This document shows positions 35,328 to 46,214 of a DNA stretch of 64,000 nucleotides, in pieces. The stretch's first letter is position 1. Each line of letters starts with the position of its first letter. The DNA is taken from assembly GCA_951799405.1 (NCBI GenBank), contig OX637335.1, positions 18,852,342 to 18,916,341 of the forward strand, in the 5' to 3' direction. Source of the DNA: Agapetus fuscipes (Eukaryota > Arthropoda > Insecta > Trichoptera > Glossosomatidae). The notes beneath the pieces are model-generated. The model saw only the letters and a program-made list of their open reading frames with translations, was not told where the DNA came from and did not search any database. The position numbers and the translations under genes were made by a program.

Positions 35328-35930
35328 CATGATTATACATGATTATATGAATGAGGTTGGCTTACACAGAATTATTTCTAGGAACACAATTAAAAAAGGA
35401 GGGATTATTAGTTGTCGTGTTTCATGAGCTTCCACAATTATTGTCAACGCTGGCACATCAGCGTGTATAATATTTCAAGTCTTATCTATGTCCCTATCCA
35501 TGTAACGGAGATTCGGGGTAGAATTATACATGATTATATGAATGAGGTTGGCTTATACAGAATTATTTCTAGGAACACAATTAAAAAAGGAGGGATTATT
35601 AGGTGTCGTGTTTAATGAGCTTTCACAATTATTGTCAACGCTGGCACATCAGACGTGTATAATGTGACACGTCTTATCCGTGTTATTCCATGTAATGGAG
35701 ATCCGGGGTGGAATTATACAAACGGGGTTGGGTTATACATAATTATTTCTAGGGACTAAGAACAGTTAGGATTCTTAGGTGTCTTTTTAATGGCTTTCAC
35801 AATTATTGTCAACGCTGGCACATCAACTGAGACATGTATAATGGTAAATATTTTATCCGTGTTATTCCATGTAACGGAGATCCGGGGTGGAATTATACAT
35901 GTTTCAACAGAATTATTTCTATGAACTAAA
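35325..35930 (+). repeat. Satellite array, right block (period about 175-191 bp)
   Basis: Three to four units of the same satellite, with ATTATTGTCAACGCTGGCAC at about 35437, 35628 and 35803. The two blocks are separated by LINE and SINE insertions. Confidence 0.88.
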
Positions 35931-36376
35931 AAATCCAGTTGGGATATTTGTAGTGTTTCTTAATGAGTTCATAATTTATAAATGAATTTTCTTAATATAC
36001 CTCGCTTTAAGAACCTTTTGATTTTACGTTAAATAATATGCGAGAGCATTTATCAACGACCTGTGCTGCAAACTTCATAAGAATTTAAAAAGGCTATTTG
36101 GATTATAGTGATGAAAATATGATCTCAACGTTTTGTCAGAGTCTTTGGCTAATCTTCCTGAAATTTGGAATTTTTCGCGTTTTAACTCCATGCAGAATGT
36201 CACACAAATATGAATTCTAAATTTGTATCTTTGAAGCTTTAGTGAAAATTCTTTTGACCTACCGAATAAAATCCTCCTCGTATCCGACCAGTTTTTATGT
36301 ATGTAGAATTAAGTGTCAGACAGATCACAGCATGCGTACGTACGCTCATATAAAGCTATATTTCAAGTTCACTCAC

Positions 36377-36592
36377 CGCACTTCCCGTGGTACACCAGCG
36401 TGACGTTGAGTTTCTCCTCGCACGCCGCGCGCGCCAGCTCGCACGCGCCCGCGTACTCCTTGCCGTCGCTGCCGCACGCCGGGCCCGCCGGGCGCGCCGA
36501 GCACGCAGGGCATCTGCACGCCGGGCGCGCTCCCTCGGCCGTGCACTGCGCGCCCCACGGGCATTCCACGTCACGGCAGGGATCTGACAGCT
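36377..36592 (-). CDS. Follistatin-like domain exon (FOLN + Kazal), agrin-like
   Basis: The minus-strand exon is 216 bp. An acceptor ending CCGCAG precedes 36592 and a strong donor GTGAGT follows 36377, both in phase 1. It encodes a follistatin module with ten cysteines: an EGF-like FOLN half (DPCRDVECPWGAQC, then PACRC) and a Kazal half with the hallmark CGSDGKEYAGACEL and closing YHGKC. An NVT sequon lies just before the last strand. Such modules in agrin, follistatin and related secreted proteins bind growth factors or resemble protease inhibitors. The phase 1-1 exon is typical of shuffled extracellular modules. The exon is very GC-rich, far above the flanking intron. Tandem modules of this type favour agrin-like over SPARC; follistatin-related proteins remain possible. 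An (ATT)-type SINE tail ends about 15 bp upstream of the acceptor. Confidence 0.82.
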
Positions 36593-36605
36593 CTGCGGAC
36601 AATGG

Positions 36606-36748
36606 ATAATAATAACAATATTAGAATTATTTATTTGGTGAGCGCTGTTTTTGTGTCAATCACACCTCAAGAGCCCTCTGCAAACCCTGTTCGTATATAT
36701 ATTGCTATAGAAAGCGCAAATTTTCAAGCAAGTTCCAGGTCTTTCTAA
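36606..36748 (-). mobile_element. Family C SINE, 3' half next to the follistatin exon
   Basis: On the minus strand it ends in an (ATT)-like tail at about 36606, some 14 bp from the exon acceptor. GTGAGCGCTGTTTTTGTGTC and AAGAGCCCTCTGCAAACC identify it. Family A separates it from its head. Confidence 0.75.
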
Positions 36749-37003
36749 ATCTTAATCTAAATCTAAGTTGCAAAGGTATACATCATTTGAGATCCGTATT
36801 AAATGCATTCCCACAAGCAGACACGTTTAAGTTCGCGCTAACATATGCCGCATGTGGACCTACAATATAAAAACCTGATCTCAAATGAACATAAGCCCTG
36901 CAACTCTTGCCGACCTTCCCTGAAACAGGAGTGACTTTGGCAAAGTGAACCATCTTGTAACAGCATGGGTGATCAGCCTCATACCAACCTATAAGTCAAG
37001 AAA
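36749..37003 (-). mobile_element. Family A inserted in a family C SINE
   Basis: AATCTTAATCTAAATCTAAG tail to CCTATAAGTCAAGAAA. Confidence 0.85.
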
Positions 37004-37135
37004 TTCATATTCCGTTGGTAAAAGAATATGATTTTTTCAACCCAGCGAATAGCATATATATTTTTGAGGTCCGCCGGGATTCGAACCCACGACTCTCTAT
37101 TTAAGAGTCAGAAATTATTCAGTCCGGATATATTC
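37004..37135 (-). mobile_element. Family C SINE, head half (split by family A)
   Basis: TTTTTCAACCCAGCGAATAG and the head GCCGGGATTCGAACCCACGA (B box) continue the copy at 36606-36748. Confidence 0.72.
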
Positions 37136-38111
37136 ATAGTATTATTCAATGGGTTGATTTGTAGGTTGTAGGGGCTTAAACACAATTTCAGGAAAATATT
37201 TCTTTAAAACTATCCCTAAGCAGTGAGTGACTAAGGAACGATACCCCAAATTTTCTTTGAAGGTATAGAAAAATGATTATACAGAAATCCGTGGTAAAAC
37301 AAAGAAATTGAAACACTCAACAGCAATGTAATTATTTTAATTTTCAATAATTTATAAAAATGCATCTTTAAATGCATCCAGAGATGCATTTCCCAGCGTG
37401 AAACCCTAAAAGCAATCTTATGTTTCACTTCAAGTCGAGTGTTTTATTGGAAAAGTCAAAAAACGACGCCCAAGATTTCCCCATCCATTCTTTCCAGCGT
37501 CTTATTTAAATAAGAAAACTAAAAGAAGGTAATAAAAATCGGACCCACATTATTTTCTCATCATCGAGCTTAGTGAGTCTATAATCTATAATATAGGTCT
37601 AAGTAAGTGATGGGATTTAAAGTAAGACCGAATATAAGAGCTCCAGTGAAGAGGTTCACTCTTAAAATTAAGCATTCTTTAAGGTTGATGAGCATTTTTA
37701 AGGCTTTTTCTTTCGTTCAAAGGCAATCTAAAAAGGTTTTTGCTTTGCTATCTTATCCAGTCTGCATTTTTTCCATGAATGTGTAATTAATTTAAGAATT
37801 GGTATTAAAGTTTTCAATTTAACAATGCGCTTTTTCATGTTTAATTTATATTGGTTAACAAAGCATTGAAAGTGTTATTCTAAAACAGCAAAACTATTGC
37901 TCAGCTGCAGTATATAATTAATTTTCCATTAAAAAAATCATGATCTGGAGATCAGCTTTGAATTTCTTTTTTTTGTGAATAGCGCTGTTTTAATTCGTGA
38001 AGTTTATATTTCAAATATCAGAACACTCACTTTATAATAGGAATCTGGAGGTTAATGGAATAAACTGTAATATGTTATCGAAGTTACTTAGATGGATAAA
38101 CATTTCAACCC

Positions 38112-38212
38112 TTTAAAATAGAAACCCTGCAACTTTTGGCATCCTTCCCTGAAACAGGAATGACATTGGCAGAGTGAACCAGTTTGTACTTTATGGGTTG
38201 TCAGACTAAAGT
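38112..38212 (-). mobile_element. Family A 5' fragment
   Basis: CCCTGCAACTTTTGGCATCC and CCTGAAACAGGAATGACATT. Confidence 0.7.
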
Positions 38213-38417
38213 TAGCATCTACTTATTAAAGCAATAAAGAACAAGTATGACAAGAAAAAAATGGATCTGATTTTTTTTTTCTTTCTAAAACATATGTATC
38301 AATGCTGATTTGTATTGTTGGTTTATTAGTTTGCTACATTTTTTGCATAAGATATTTATTTTTTAAGGTTTTGTTGTTTTTTTTTTGATACTTAAATGTT
38401 ATTTATTACTCGTATTT

Positions 38418-38668
38418 CTTGACTTATAGGTTGGTATGAGGTTGACCACCCATACTGTAAAAAATGGTTCACTTTGCCAATGTCACCCCTGTTTCAGGGA
38501 ATGTCGGCAAGAGTTGCAGGGCTTTTGTTCATTTGAGTTTGGATTTTATTTGTAAGTACACAATCAGCATTTGTGAGCGCGAACTACACGTGTTTGTTTG
38601 TGGGCATACATCTGAGAGCTTTGAATGAATATATCCTTGCAACTTAGATTATAGATTATAGATAGATG
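38418..38668 (+). mobile_element. Family A, full length, near consensus
   Basis: CTTGACTTATAGGTTGGTAT at the 5' end to AGATTATAGATTATAGATAG. Confidence 0.9.
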
Positions 38669-39308
38669 TGACATTGTAGAAATCAGTTTTTTCCGTATTT
38701 CTAATAAGCCTCGTACAAACGTTTGTGATTAAGGATACTCTAAAAAATAACTTGAAATATATTATTTTCGTTATTTTTGCAGTAACATGAAAATTTATTT
38801 TCTAGAATCATATATTTATAAAGACTTTAACTTGAAAATGTAAATTTCGAGACTCGAAAATTTCCGAGAATTCGTAACTTATTTCATCTGTAATCTAATA
38901 TAAGGACAGAGACGTATCTCGGAGAATTTAATATATTATGATAATATAACATATTATATTATATACCAAACGCTTAGCGGTGCTCCAGCGAGGTGTAGCT
39001 TCATAGCTATCATTTCAACACCTGTATTGCCTCGCAAGGAAAACTTTACATAGCCCGTGTCTCTTTTCTTACCATAATTACTATCTCAACTTAGCAATTA
39101 CTGAGTAAAGTTTGTCTGGATATTAAAGCCGGTTTAAAATGTCCGAATAGGTTGGTGCTAACCCAATGACTACCAGATATGAAACATTTAACTATATACT
39201 TACATAGAGATTGCTACGCTAAAAAAGAGATGATGCATTTTATCGAACTAAAAGCGTAATTCCAAAAAAATGATTTTTTTTAATTATAACATTTTTCTCA
39301 AACTTAAC

Positions 39309-39565
39309 TCAATGATTTTGTGTGAATCACATCCCAAGAGCCCTGTGCTATCCCGTCAGGTTGTTGCTTACAAAGCGCCAACTTAGCAAACAAGACTCAA
39401 TTGCTGTATGGCAGGATGGGATACCTTTCTTAGGTGTACGAATTTTTTCACCCTCCGAAGAGTATTCTTTGTTTTTTTTTTATTTTAGTTTCACCATGAA
39501 TAAAAAACTAAATCGAATTAATCAAAAGTCCGAACCGTTAACCATTAGACTACAGACCGGAGGAC
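39309..39565 (-). mobile_element. Family C SINE, diverged
   Basis: GTGTGAATCACATCCCAAGA, CAAAGCGCCAACTTAGCAA and a decayed tRNA-like head (AACCATTAGACTACAGACCG) mark it. Confidence 0.6.
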
Positions 39566-39751
39566 AGAAATATAAAAAAAAACCTAATCCGTAGTATTCC
39601 CTGAGTATAAAACGTGGCGTCAACTCCCTTCGATTGTGTAAAATTAAAACATGGATAGAAATTCAATCACTCCCTAAGAATGCTGTTGCATCTGCCATAA
39701 ATTATTTTCGATTCACGTGATGGAGAGGAGTTAATAAAAATGGTTGGTACT

Positions 39752-39995
39752 CGGAGTGTAACTTCTTGCCGTGTTCTCCCCTAAGGGATCGCATGCGGCT
39801 AGTGGAATCAATTTATTTTTACAGGTAAGGGAGCTGGCTTTACGCCAATTATTTAATGAAAGTGGGGTTTTCCCAGCTTCCAAGGAGGCTAGTTCTCGTA
39901 AAGGCTGAGTACACCTTTCCGATATTTTGTTTTAGGATCGAAATAAGTACCAAAACGGGAACACATTTTTGACACCCTCGCCTCGGTGGGATTCC
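39752..39995 (-). mobile_element. Family B SINE, diverged
   Basis: GTGTAACTTCTTGCCGTGTT, CAGGTAAGGGAGCTGGC and CCTCGGTGGGATTC mark it. Confidence 0.75.
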
Positions 39996-40189
39996 CCCAG
40001 TTCAATAAGGTATTTGTTTACGTTTTGGTAAGAAATAGGCTTTTGAGCCTCTTGATCTGAGGCAGAGACGTAGTTAAATATACGTCTCTGGTACTAAATC
40101 TGGCAGAGTAATGAGAGGATCCAGAATAGAGTTATTGTATGGGAGACAATGCTGGAATAGGCTGCCGAGAGGCGATATCTCAGTACGCA

Positions 40190-40332
40190 AAGTTTAAAAC
40201 TCTACGTTCATACTCAACCAGAGCGTGTACCAAAAATTTAAGTAAACTAAAACATCCATAGGTGCGCTGTCTTCATCTATAAATATTTTTTGGTATGTGT
40301 TATGGTTGAGTTTGTATAAATTTGGGGTAAGA
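40190..40332. mobile_element. MITE family H copy
   Basis: Left AACTCTACGTTCATACTCAA and right TTATGGTTGAGTTTGTATAA with GGGGT; the centre has CATAGGTGCGCTG. Confidence 0.6.
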
Positions 40333-40711
40333 GCCTGGAGGAATTTTAAGGTTCTTCCAACTCAATATAACCGCTGCTGTACGCTTCACGAGTTTCGGAG
40401 GGGATGGATAGAAATAACTTTTTAATTGCATATTAACTTTGAATAAGGCTACGGTATGTGTGTGGAACAATTGCTGCTTGGAAATTATTTTGTAATAAAT
40501 GCAGGCAACGTTTGTTAGATACAACCAGTAAAATTTTCTAGAAACTCTTGTCGTTAAATTATAAAAAAACACTTAAAAACGATAAACGATGGGAATCAAC
40601 TTATAGAAAAAGTAACCAAAAAAATAATTAATTACAAAAATTAAAAAAATTCAAGCGGAACATTGTGGTAAGCCATTATCAAATACATTATCAAGAAAAC
40701 GAATTATAACT

Positions 40712-40752
40712 CAAGATGATAGTCAGCTATCGAAAACGTTATTGCAATGTAC
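40712..40752 (+). ncRNA. Degenerate hammerhead-like motif
   Basis: Stem II GATAG/CTATC with loop TCAG and GAAAACGTT are clear, but the core before stem II (CAAGATGA) is damaged. Confidence 0.35.
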
Positions 40753-42552
40753 TCATATAAAGTGGTTAAAACATCGTTTGATTTTGTTTGTTTTTCGTGT
40801 ATTTTTTAAATATATTAATCAATTATTTTGGAATAAATAAACGTGTCTTTTTTACATTAATTACAAAATATTTTACTTAAAATGACACATAAATAACATC
40901 GATAATTGCATTCCGCACAGGTGAGACAAATGTGCACGAGTTGTGTACACTTTAATTATGATGTTTTTTCGCAAATTGATTTGTGTCTAGGCACATAATA
41001 TAATTAAAATTGTGCCATTACTGTGCTAGAGCACATAATATTAATCAAATTGCAGTAAAACTGGTGAACGGGAATACAAATTTAATTTAAAGTGTGCTGC
41101 GAATCAAATTTAGTGATAGCCTATTTTTAATATACTCTTTCTCAATTTTTGTTGATTTATGGTGATAAAAAAATATAAATATGAGAATCAAAAAGTAATT
41201 GTTGACAGGACAAGTACCAGGCGAGACTCGAACTTGCGCTTATTTCAATAACGCAAATTTGAGTGCTAAAAAACACCTTCTTAAGCGCCCTTGGAGTGAC
41301 TACATCACGAAACGGCGCTATAAAGAAATCATCAACTCATCATCCACTTGACCATACCAGCGACACAATTTCTATACTTTCTATAGAGCATCACAAATAA
41401 TATTTACTATTTCATTAAAAGCAATTCCACTTCTCAGACAAACAGCAAAAAAATTCTGCAACTCAAAAATTTCAGACATCGACAAAAGAAATAACGACGC
41501 AAAATATTTGGACGTCACTTTTCACCAGAGGCTTCATTAAAAACGGCCTCGGCGCTGCTTTTTTCATATTTGCCGGTGCACAAAGAGAATGGCAAGTTCG
41601 TCCGTGCCAGTGTTGGGGGTAGTTTAGTCCGCCCCGGGTAGTAAATACTGCTGCCACGATTGAATTCATTAGTGCCGAATGTATTTTGTCGCTAGCCATC
41701 CATTGTTCTGCTGGAATTTCGGAATTGGGACGAAAAATAATGCACAGCTTCAGAGTGACATCGAGTCATTAAACACCACGCCAGTGAAAAAATTTAAATT
41801 AAAAAAAAGTGTGAAGTTTCCATACAATTTTTACTTCAATGTATTAGTTTTAAAAAGATTTCTATACTTGTTTCTAACAAATATGATGTTTGAGTTAAAT
41901 TTGCTATTCGATTACGTTGTTTTTATTGTTGCGGGTTCAATTCAATTAAAATTGCGGGGATTTATTTGACAGAGTCACATTCACCTTCCCAATACAACGG
42001 CCAATTCGCTTCTCCGTGGGGTTACAGAGTGCCTTGGTCCGTTTTTATAGGGACTAAGGGTAATTCTCGAACCATTGAGAATTGGCGCGATTTTACTAGA
42101 ACATCAAACACTCGAGAAATCTCGAATAATACAAATTATATAAGTTACAATCATCTAGAGACTTTATCACAGACACTAACACAGACAAACAAAACACAAA
42201 ATTACGTATTCGTAACAATATGCAGTGCGTGTGACGCAACAGCAGCAGGCACCTCGGTGGTTGGAGCGCTGGGGGCAAGAAAAAACTGGAGAAGAGTGAT
42301 TGCTTCCACTCGGGTCACAACCCTCAGCAGTGAGGAATATGATTAAGAAGAAAAACAAAAAGAGTAATTTTGTTACTTTTGGCGATTTGAATTGTGGTAA
42401 CTTAGATCTGAGGATTCAATTGAATTCAACATGTGGAATAAATTATTATCTCTCAAGTGAAAATAAAGATCAAACGTAACGGGTTGAGAATCATGTAGAA
42501 TTCCTTGCAACATATAAATATCACGTTTAAATACATTGTTTCAGTTGCAGGG

Positions 42553-42630
42553 ACAAGATACGCAACGCAACTAAGCTACACACTTATTGAAACTTTTTTG
42601 CGCATTATGGCCAAAGGAGTTGCATGGCGC
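42553..42630 (-). mobile_element. Family B SINE 3' fragment
   Basis: ACGCAACTAAGCTACACACT and AAAGGAGTTGCATGGCGCG match the 3' end. Confidence 0.65.
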
Positions 42631-42664
42631 GATTCGAGACATAAAAAATATTATAAAATATCAT

Positions 42665-42765
42665 TTTTTAATACACCGGTTCATGGTCTAATTGTTTACT
42701 TTACGGAAGGTCGTGGGTTTGATTCTTGTCGTAGCACATATAATATAATTGAATTATTTACTTAG
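42665..42765 (+). mobile_element. Family C SINE, head fragment
   Basis: GGAAGGTCGTGGGTTTGATT and GTCGTAGCAC match the head; family A follows. Confidence 0.55.
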
Positions 42766-42766
42766 C

Positions 42767-42945
42767 TAATATCACCCCTGTTTTAGGGAAGGTCGGCAAG
42801 AGTTGCAGGGTTCATGTTCATTTGAGATTGGGTTTTTATACTGTAGGTCCACATGCGGCATGTGTGAGCGCGAAATTATGCGTGTCTGCTTGTGGGAATG
42901 CATTTAATATGAATCTCATATGATACATATCTTTGCAACCTTACA
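42767..42945 (+). mobile_element. Family A, 5'-truncated
   Basis: It starts near AATATCACCCCTGTTTTAGG and lacks the 5' third. Confidence 0.8.
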
Positions 42946-43370
42946 ATTGAATGAGAAGAATCTGAACCATGAACTTTGTAACTCATGCTGCTTTTCTTTA
43001 AAATAGGGAAAGTATATTTCGAAAGCATGCTTTGATTCTGTATAAATTGTGCTTGTATTTTCAACAAGAGAGATGCTTTCCCGTTGACACTCGCTGTGAC
43101 AGAGCGGTGATGGATGAAATTTGAGAGGCCCGTGTACACTGTACAGCAAATATTGATAAACTGATGGATTAGCTCAGCTCTGCATTGCAAATTTGATCAA
43201 ATGCTAGGAATACTAGTAACTGAATACAATATTTGTCCTGTTGTTTTTAAGTTCAAAATAGAGACAGATTTTATAGGTTAAATCTTACACTTTAAATAAA
43301 ACAATTTTATTCTTAAAAGTACACGCAGGTATGTACAATGAAAGTGGAATTAAATAAGAAACTATCCACG

Positions 43371-43626
43371 GTCCAGTAGTTATCGCTTAGGAATCGTAAA
43401 TGGAAGGTCGTGGGTTCGAATCTTGGCAGAGCATAAAAAATAATTATACCGTTTCAATTTTCAAATATACTCTTTGTTGGGTTGACCTTTACCAAAGATC
43501 AGTCCCCAAAGGTCCAACAGCAACTAGGTTTTGCTTGAGAATAGGCGCTTTCCATAGTGACGCCCAAGATCGCAGAGGGCTCTTGAGGTGTGATTCACAC
43601 AAAAACAGTGAACAATTTGTTTAGAA
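43371..43626 (+). mobile_element. Family C SINE
   Basis: CGTAAATGGAAGGTCGTGGG, GGTTCGAATCTTGGC (B box) and GCAGAGGGCTCTTGAGGTGT are present; the tail is lost. Confidence 0.75.
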
Positions 43627-43644
43627 GTAGGTTCTATACTTCTC

Positions 43645-43875
43645 ATATAGTCACCATAAAGGTAAAACTGAATAAGTTCTGATTCACTGATTTTCGAAAT
43701 CGTAGATAAAACATTTTTCTGAGTGTATTAAGTAAATATTAAGTAAACTAATTGTAAGGAAGTACTAGTGAAAAACTTCACATTTTCATAGTGTTTTCTC
43801 TCGTAGAAAATACGACAAAAGGTACATTCATTTGAGAAACCCCCGTTAGCTTAAAATATATCATTTAGTTCTACT
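43645..43875 (+). repeat. Family F dispersed repeat
   Basis: AAGTTCTGATTCACTGATTT and GTGTTTTCTCTCGTAGAAAA match the 22.2-kb copy. Confidence 0.65.
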
Positions 43876-43917
43876 TTTAAGGTACTCAATGTACTAAGGT
43901 ACAATGTTTAAGGAACG

Positions 43918-44035
43918 TATCTAATCTAAGTTGCAAAGATATGTAACATTGAGGATTCACATTACATGCATTCTCACAAGCAGACATGTACAAGTTCGCG
44001 CTGGTATAAGTATAAGTCCTCAAATGTAAACATTA
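43918..44035 (-). mobile_element. Family A 3' half
   Basis: ATCTAATCTAAGTTGCAAAG and CATTCTCACAAGCAGACATG. Confidence 0.75.
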
Positions 44036-44404
44036 GAAAATTGATGAATAATTGAGACACGCGCTATCATTTATGGTTTGAAAAGAAATTACACTATCGA
44101 TTATTCCGTTAAGTGATTGAATTTCCAGTAAAATGAAATGGATAATAATACAGGTTAAAAGCTGAAATCAATTATGAATTTGCACTAATGGAACTTCTGT
44201 ACAAATGGTTTAATCTCTTCAGAAAGCTCTCCGCCCATCGCTCGTTCAGAGTCGTTAAGCGTTTATTGGATGAAATAATCAGAAATGCCATTAGAAAGAT
44301 AAAAAAGGTCATCAATTACTGAATTGTCGATGGCGCATGGATGGAATACATATTTTTTAGTTCTATATAATCTATAATCTAAGTTAAAAAGAAATATAAT
44401 ATTT

Positions 44405-44760
44405 AAGATTCATAAAGGATAAAAGAAAAACAGCTTTGTTTTCGATTACGTGAGTAAATATATTTTTATACCACAACCGGTTACAAAGCTGTTTTTCTTT
44501 TATCCTTAATGTTCACTTTGGCAATGTCACCCTTGTTTCAGGGAATGTCGGCAAGAGTTGCATGGCTTATGTTCATTTTTGGTTTGGATTTTATTTGTAA
44601 GTACACAATCAGCATTTGTAAGCGCGAACTACACGTGTTTGTTTGTGGGCATACATCTGAGAGCTTTGAATGAATATATCCTTGCAACTTAGATTATAGA
44701 TTATAGATGAACAATTACAAAGTTGATGCCTCTACAATCAATAAAATTTAATATTTTTTA
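44405..44760. mobile_element. PLE terminal fragment interrupted by family A
   Basis: GATTACGTGAGTAAATATAT and CCACAACCGGTT match the terminal segments of the 12.4-13.0 kb PLE, and GATGCCTCTACAATCAATAA at the right matches its tail. A family A copy (44507-44708) splits the two parts. Confidence 0.7.
44507..44708 (+). mobile_element. Family A, 5'-truncated, in a PLE remnant
   Basis: It starts at GTTCACTTTGGCAATGTCAC and ends AGATTATAGATTATAGATGA. Confidence 0.85.
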
Positions 44761-44779
44761 GTGTTGATCTGTTAACACA

Positions 44780-44950
44780 GTGAAAGTCCATTTTTATAAA
44801 TATTTAAAAATATAAATGGTAAAACATTGTTTTAATTCACTTTATTCTTTTTTTTTGCAAAATTCTATTCGAGCAAAAAAAAAGAATAAAGTGAATTAAA
44901 ACAGTGTTTTACCATTTATATTTTTAAATATTTAAAATAAAATTTAAGAT
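44780..44950. repeat. PLE-type foldback
   Basis: Inverted arms of the type AATATAAATGGTAAAACA...TTTTAATTCACTTTATTC are separated by a short centre with ATTCGAGC. CACAGTGAAAGTCC lies just outside. Confidence 0.75.
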
Positions 44951-45055
44951 TCATTTTACATTTATTTTTAAAAAATTGATTATTTTTCAATAAAAATTAA
45001 AAAATAAAAGAAATTAAAAACTTTGTTTTATTCCACTTTTATTGTTTTTGAGTAT

Positions 45056-45095
45056 GTTACAAACGTTTTCGGAATACCTTCCATCATCGGGTAAC
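45056..45095 (-). ncRNA. Hammerhead-like motif with core change, left palindrome arm
   Basis: This is the mirror image of the motif at 45384-45423, with identical stems and the CCGATGA core, on the minus strand. Confidence 0.55.
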
Positions 45096-45383
45096 AACAA
45101 TTACTAAAATCAAACTTAAAAATTAAGACATGGGTGTGGGATCTATTGGTGGTAAGGGAGGGGGTAGCAAGGTAGGTATGTGGGAGGGAGATGGTGAGTT
45201 TTGGGGCGGAGCTAATATTGTTAGGAGAGGAGACGTAATGGCGGGAAGTTGAATATAACAATATTAGCTCCGCCCCAAAACTCACCATCTCCCTCCCACA
45301 TACCTACCTTGCTACCCCCTCCCTTACCACCAATAGATCCCACACCCATGTCTTAATTTTTAAGTTTGATTTTAGTAATTGTT

Positions 45384-45423
45384 GTTACCCGATGATGGAA
45401 GGTATTCCGAAAACGTTTGTAAC
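45384..45423 (+). ncRNA. Hammerhead-like motif with core change, right palindrome arm
   Basis: Stem I GTTAC/GTAAC, stem II GGAA/TTCC with loop GGTA, and GAAA at 45409-45412. The core is CCGATGA: the same U-to-C change as at 13.36 kb. Confidence 0.55.
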
Positions 45424-45949
45424 ATACTCAAAAACAATAAAAGTGGAATAAAACAAAGTTTTTAATTTCTTTTATTTTTTAATTTTTATTGAAAAATAAT
45501 CAATTTTTTAAAATGAATTTCCACAGTGTTTCACAAAAATCTTTTCAAAATTTATTTTTATAATATTCTGTACGCTACCCGTGATCTAGAAACAATCCCA
45601 CAAGGAGTGCCACCTGAGGTATGCTATTAGCTTCAGTAACATCGAACCACTTACTTTGTACTTCATGGGCACGCTTCTGACCTAAACTACCTCCAATTAC
45701 GTAACAACAAATACCATAAACTAAAATGTGGAGGTTGACAAATTCGAATTCCCTGAAACAAATAATTTAGGTATTATTTTAACCTTTCATATTTAAATAT
45801 GTGATCCAACGTAATTTTTACTATAAAAATCACGAATAAAGTAGAATTAAAAAAAGATGAAGACCGATTGAAAAGCATGCAGAAAATAAGAATAATTGAA
45901 ATAAAACATTCTTAACAGGAAGTCATCAACAAATCTGGCATATGTGGGG

Positions 45950-46072
45950 ACTTAGTGACAGCTCCAACAAAACATCGAAACGTCGAACTTAAAAAAGGAG
46001 CTGAATTCAGCAGCTGATTGAAAGGCGCGAATAAGATTAGAAGAGGCCTACGTCCAGGAGTGAACTGAGAAA
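45950..46072 (+). mobile_element. LINE 3' remnant
   Basis: The plus strand reads RLEEAYVQE stop, resembling the common C-terminus of RTE/jockey-type LINEs. Family A begins immediately after it. Confidence 0.45.
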
Positions 46073-46074
46073 GT

Positions 46075-46176
46075 TCCTTGATTTATATGTTGGTATGAGG
46101 CTGACCACCCATACTGAAAAAAAAAGTTCACTTTACTATCAATATATCATTGCAAGTTACATTATAGATTATAGAA
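46075..46176 (+). mobile_element. Family A with internal deletion
   Basis: The 5' end GTTGGTATGAGGCTGACCAC and the 3' end ATTATAGATTATAG are joined with the middle lost. Confidence 0.75.
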
Positions 46177-46214
46177 GGTCGAGGAAGAAGAAGAAAATGC
46201 TGTAGTGAACCCTT

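Larger units (their letters stand above)
722..36376 (-). other. Intron of the agrin-like gene, about 35.7 kb
   Basis: GTGAGT at the 5' end (36376-36371) and TTTCAG at the 3' end (725-722) delimit it on the minus strand. It is AT-rich and filled with SINEs, LINE remnants, foldbacks and satellites listed separately. I saw no other FOLN or Kazal exon inside it. Confidence 0.65.
39998..42550. other. Mostly unassigned intron
   Basis: Contains a family H MITE and a decayed hammerhead-like motif. GAGACTCGAACTTGCGC at 41222 may be an old tRNA-type SINE head. ORFs at 41472-41699 and 41966-42346 show no family features. Confidence 0.5.
44964..45515. repeat. Near-perfect palindrome, about 260-bp arms
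   Basis: The arms 44964-45223 and 45256-45515 are reverse complements with a 32-bp spacer; the inner 200 bp of each arm look identical. Each arm holds a hammerhead-like motif and a C-rich stretch like the tail of the PLE coding region. It looks like two PLE 3' ends joined in inverted orientation. Confidence 0.88.

Noticed and set aside
36356..36587. Arg/Ala-rich open frames on both strands over the GC-rich exon
   Set aside because: They are shadows of the follistatin exon in other frames; only the frame with ten spaced cysteines and splice sites is meaningful.
41966..42346. 126-codon plus-strand frame
   Set aside because: It is Ser/Thr/Asn-rich, with no recognised family, and lies in repeat-like DNA; not supported as a gene.
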